Below are positions 63,630-64,000 of a DNA stretch of 64,000 nt, one piece after another. Position 1 is the stretch's first letter. Each line of letters begins with the position of its first letter. The notes beneath the pieces were generated by a model. That model was not told where the DNA came from, ran no database searches, and saw nothing but the letters and a program-made list of their open reading frames with translations. The DNA is from Pseudomonas sp. PB106. GTDB lineage: Bacteria > Pseudomonadota > Gammaproteobacteria > Pseudomonadales > Pseudomonadaceae. The DNA lies in the NCBI RefSeq assembly GCF_009764645.1, contig NZ_RWIM01000070.1, positions 1 through 64,000 of the forward strand, written 5' to 3'. The position numbers and the translations under genes were made by a program.

Positions 63630-64000
63630 TTATTGCGCCGCCACCTCGCCCTTCTTGTTCAGCGCCTCGCGCACTGTTTGCAGTTGATACTGCGGATCTG
63701 CCTTGATCTGCTGCTCAGTGAACGGCAGCACACTCCATTGTTTCTTCGAGAACGCCTGGGTCTGATCGCGAGAGTATTTCGAGGCCGGATCACTGGACAG
63801 CGAGAACGCCAGCAAGCCCTGTGCGTGCGGCCCCTTGTCATCGAACGTCACCACTTGCAGGTAGCTGGTGCCGCTGACCACTTCGAGTTTGCCATCTTCG
63901 CGCGGAACGCTCTGGATCGCGTTGTAGATGCCCAGGGTGCCCGGCCCGCCGTGAATCGGCGTCTGTTGGCCGCCGCTGCTGACCACCTGAATATCGCCCC
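63630..64000 (-). CDS. Penicillin-acylase family protein (AHL acylase type), 3' end
   Basis: The gene runs off the right edge; only the last about 123 codons are seen. GGPGTLGIYNAIQS, VVSGTSYLQVVTFDDKGPHAQGLLAFSLSSDPAS and KKQWSVLPFTEQQIKADPQY match the C-terminus of Ntn-hydrolase acylases such as PvdQ/QuiP-type acyl-homoserine-lactone acylases. The catalytic Ser of the beta chain would be outside the window. Substrate (AHL, pyoverdine precursor or other) cannot be told. Confidence 0.85.
   Translation of the reverse strand, partial: GDIQVVSSGGQQTPIHGGPGTLGIYNAIQSVPREDGKLEVVSGTSYLQVVTFDDKGPHAQGLLAFSLSSDPASKYSRDQTQAFSKKQWSVLPFTEQQIKADPQYQLQTVREALNKKGEVAAQ

Overview
The window is chromosomal DNA from a Pseudomonas, most likely of the P. 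fluorescens complex. The reasons are high-GC codon use, a complete fapABCDEF functional-amyloid operon, an NAD-type gnd-zwf operon, several Pseudomonas-typical small families (DUF2790, DUF1652, DUF6026-like, DUF6124), and many intergenic REP-type inverted repeats of at least five kinds. I saw no tRNA, rRNA, CRISPR array, IS element or phage genes. All identifications come from reading the sequence and recalling families; no database was searched.

Layout. 1-4.6 kb is the end of a type VI secretion vgrG island: vgrG 3' end, DUF4123 adaptor, DUF3304 protein, a Tle1/DUF2235 phospholipase-like effector with altered catalytic motifs, and a frameshifted second DUF3304 copy. 4.7-12.5 kb holds small Pseudomonas proteins, ecotin, a short threonine dehydratase behind what looks like a complete attenuator, a PQQ sugar dehydrogenase, Ku and LpxO. 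12.8-23.8 kb holds ABC-F YbiT, an MFS transporter, an alpha/beta hydrolase, azoR with a divergent LysR gene, uppP-DUF1294, a chemoreceptor and pnuC with an NR kinase.

24.2-30.6 kb is the fap operon. It has a candidate sigma-54 promoter upstream, a terminator hairpin between fapC and fapD, and a convergent sigma-54 activator of the VpsR type. 31-42.6 kb holds a delta-60 repeat protein, nhaB, the overlapping gnd-zwf-HAD operon, cptA and a TonB-dependent siderophore receptor. 42.8-50.3 kb holds small proteins, GNAT, DinB, zapE (with an upstream DUF6124 gene invaded by a repeat), an aldo/keto reductase, and agmatinase plus a polyamine-binding protein with a divergent LysR gene.

50.5-64 kb holds an NCS2 permease, a LEA-type lipoprotein, GNAT, nitrilase with a divergent LysR gene, DUF883, dpkA, a 1600-residue toxin-like protein with an HEFAH zinc motif, PepSY, an orphan FecR and the 3' end of a penicillin-acylase family gene.

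Shared themes are envelope and surface modification (LpxO, CptA, UppP, Fap), interbacterial weapons (T6SS cluster, large toxin), defence against host proteases (ecotin), and carbon and nitrogen scavenging. The most interesting points are the ilvA attenuator, the degenerate Tle active site, sigma-54 control of fap, the large HExxH toxin and the repeat-driven in-frame joining of DUF6124 to zapE.
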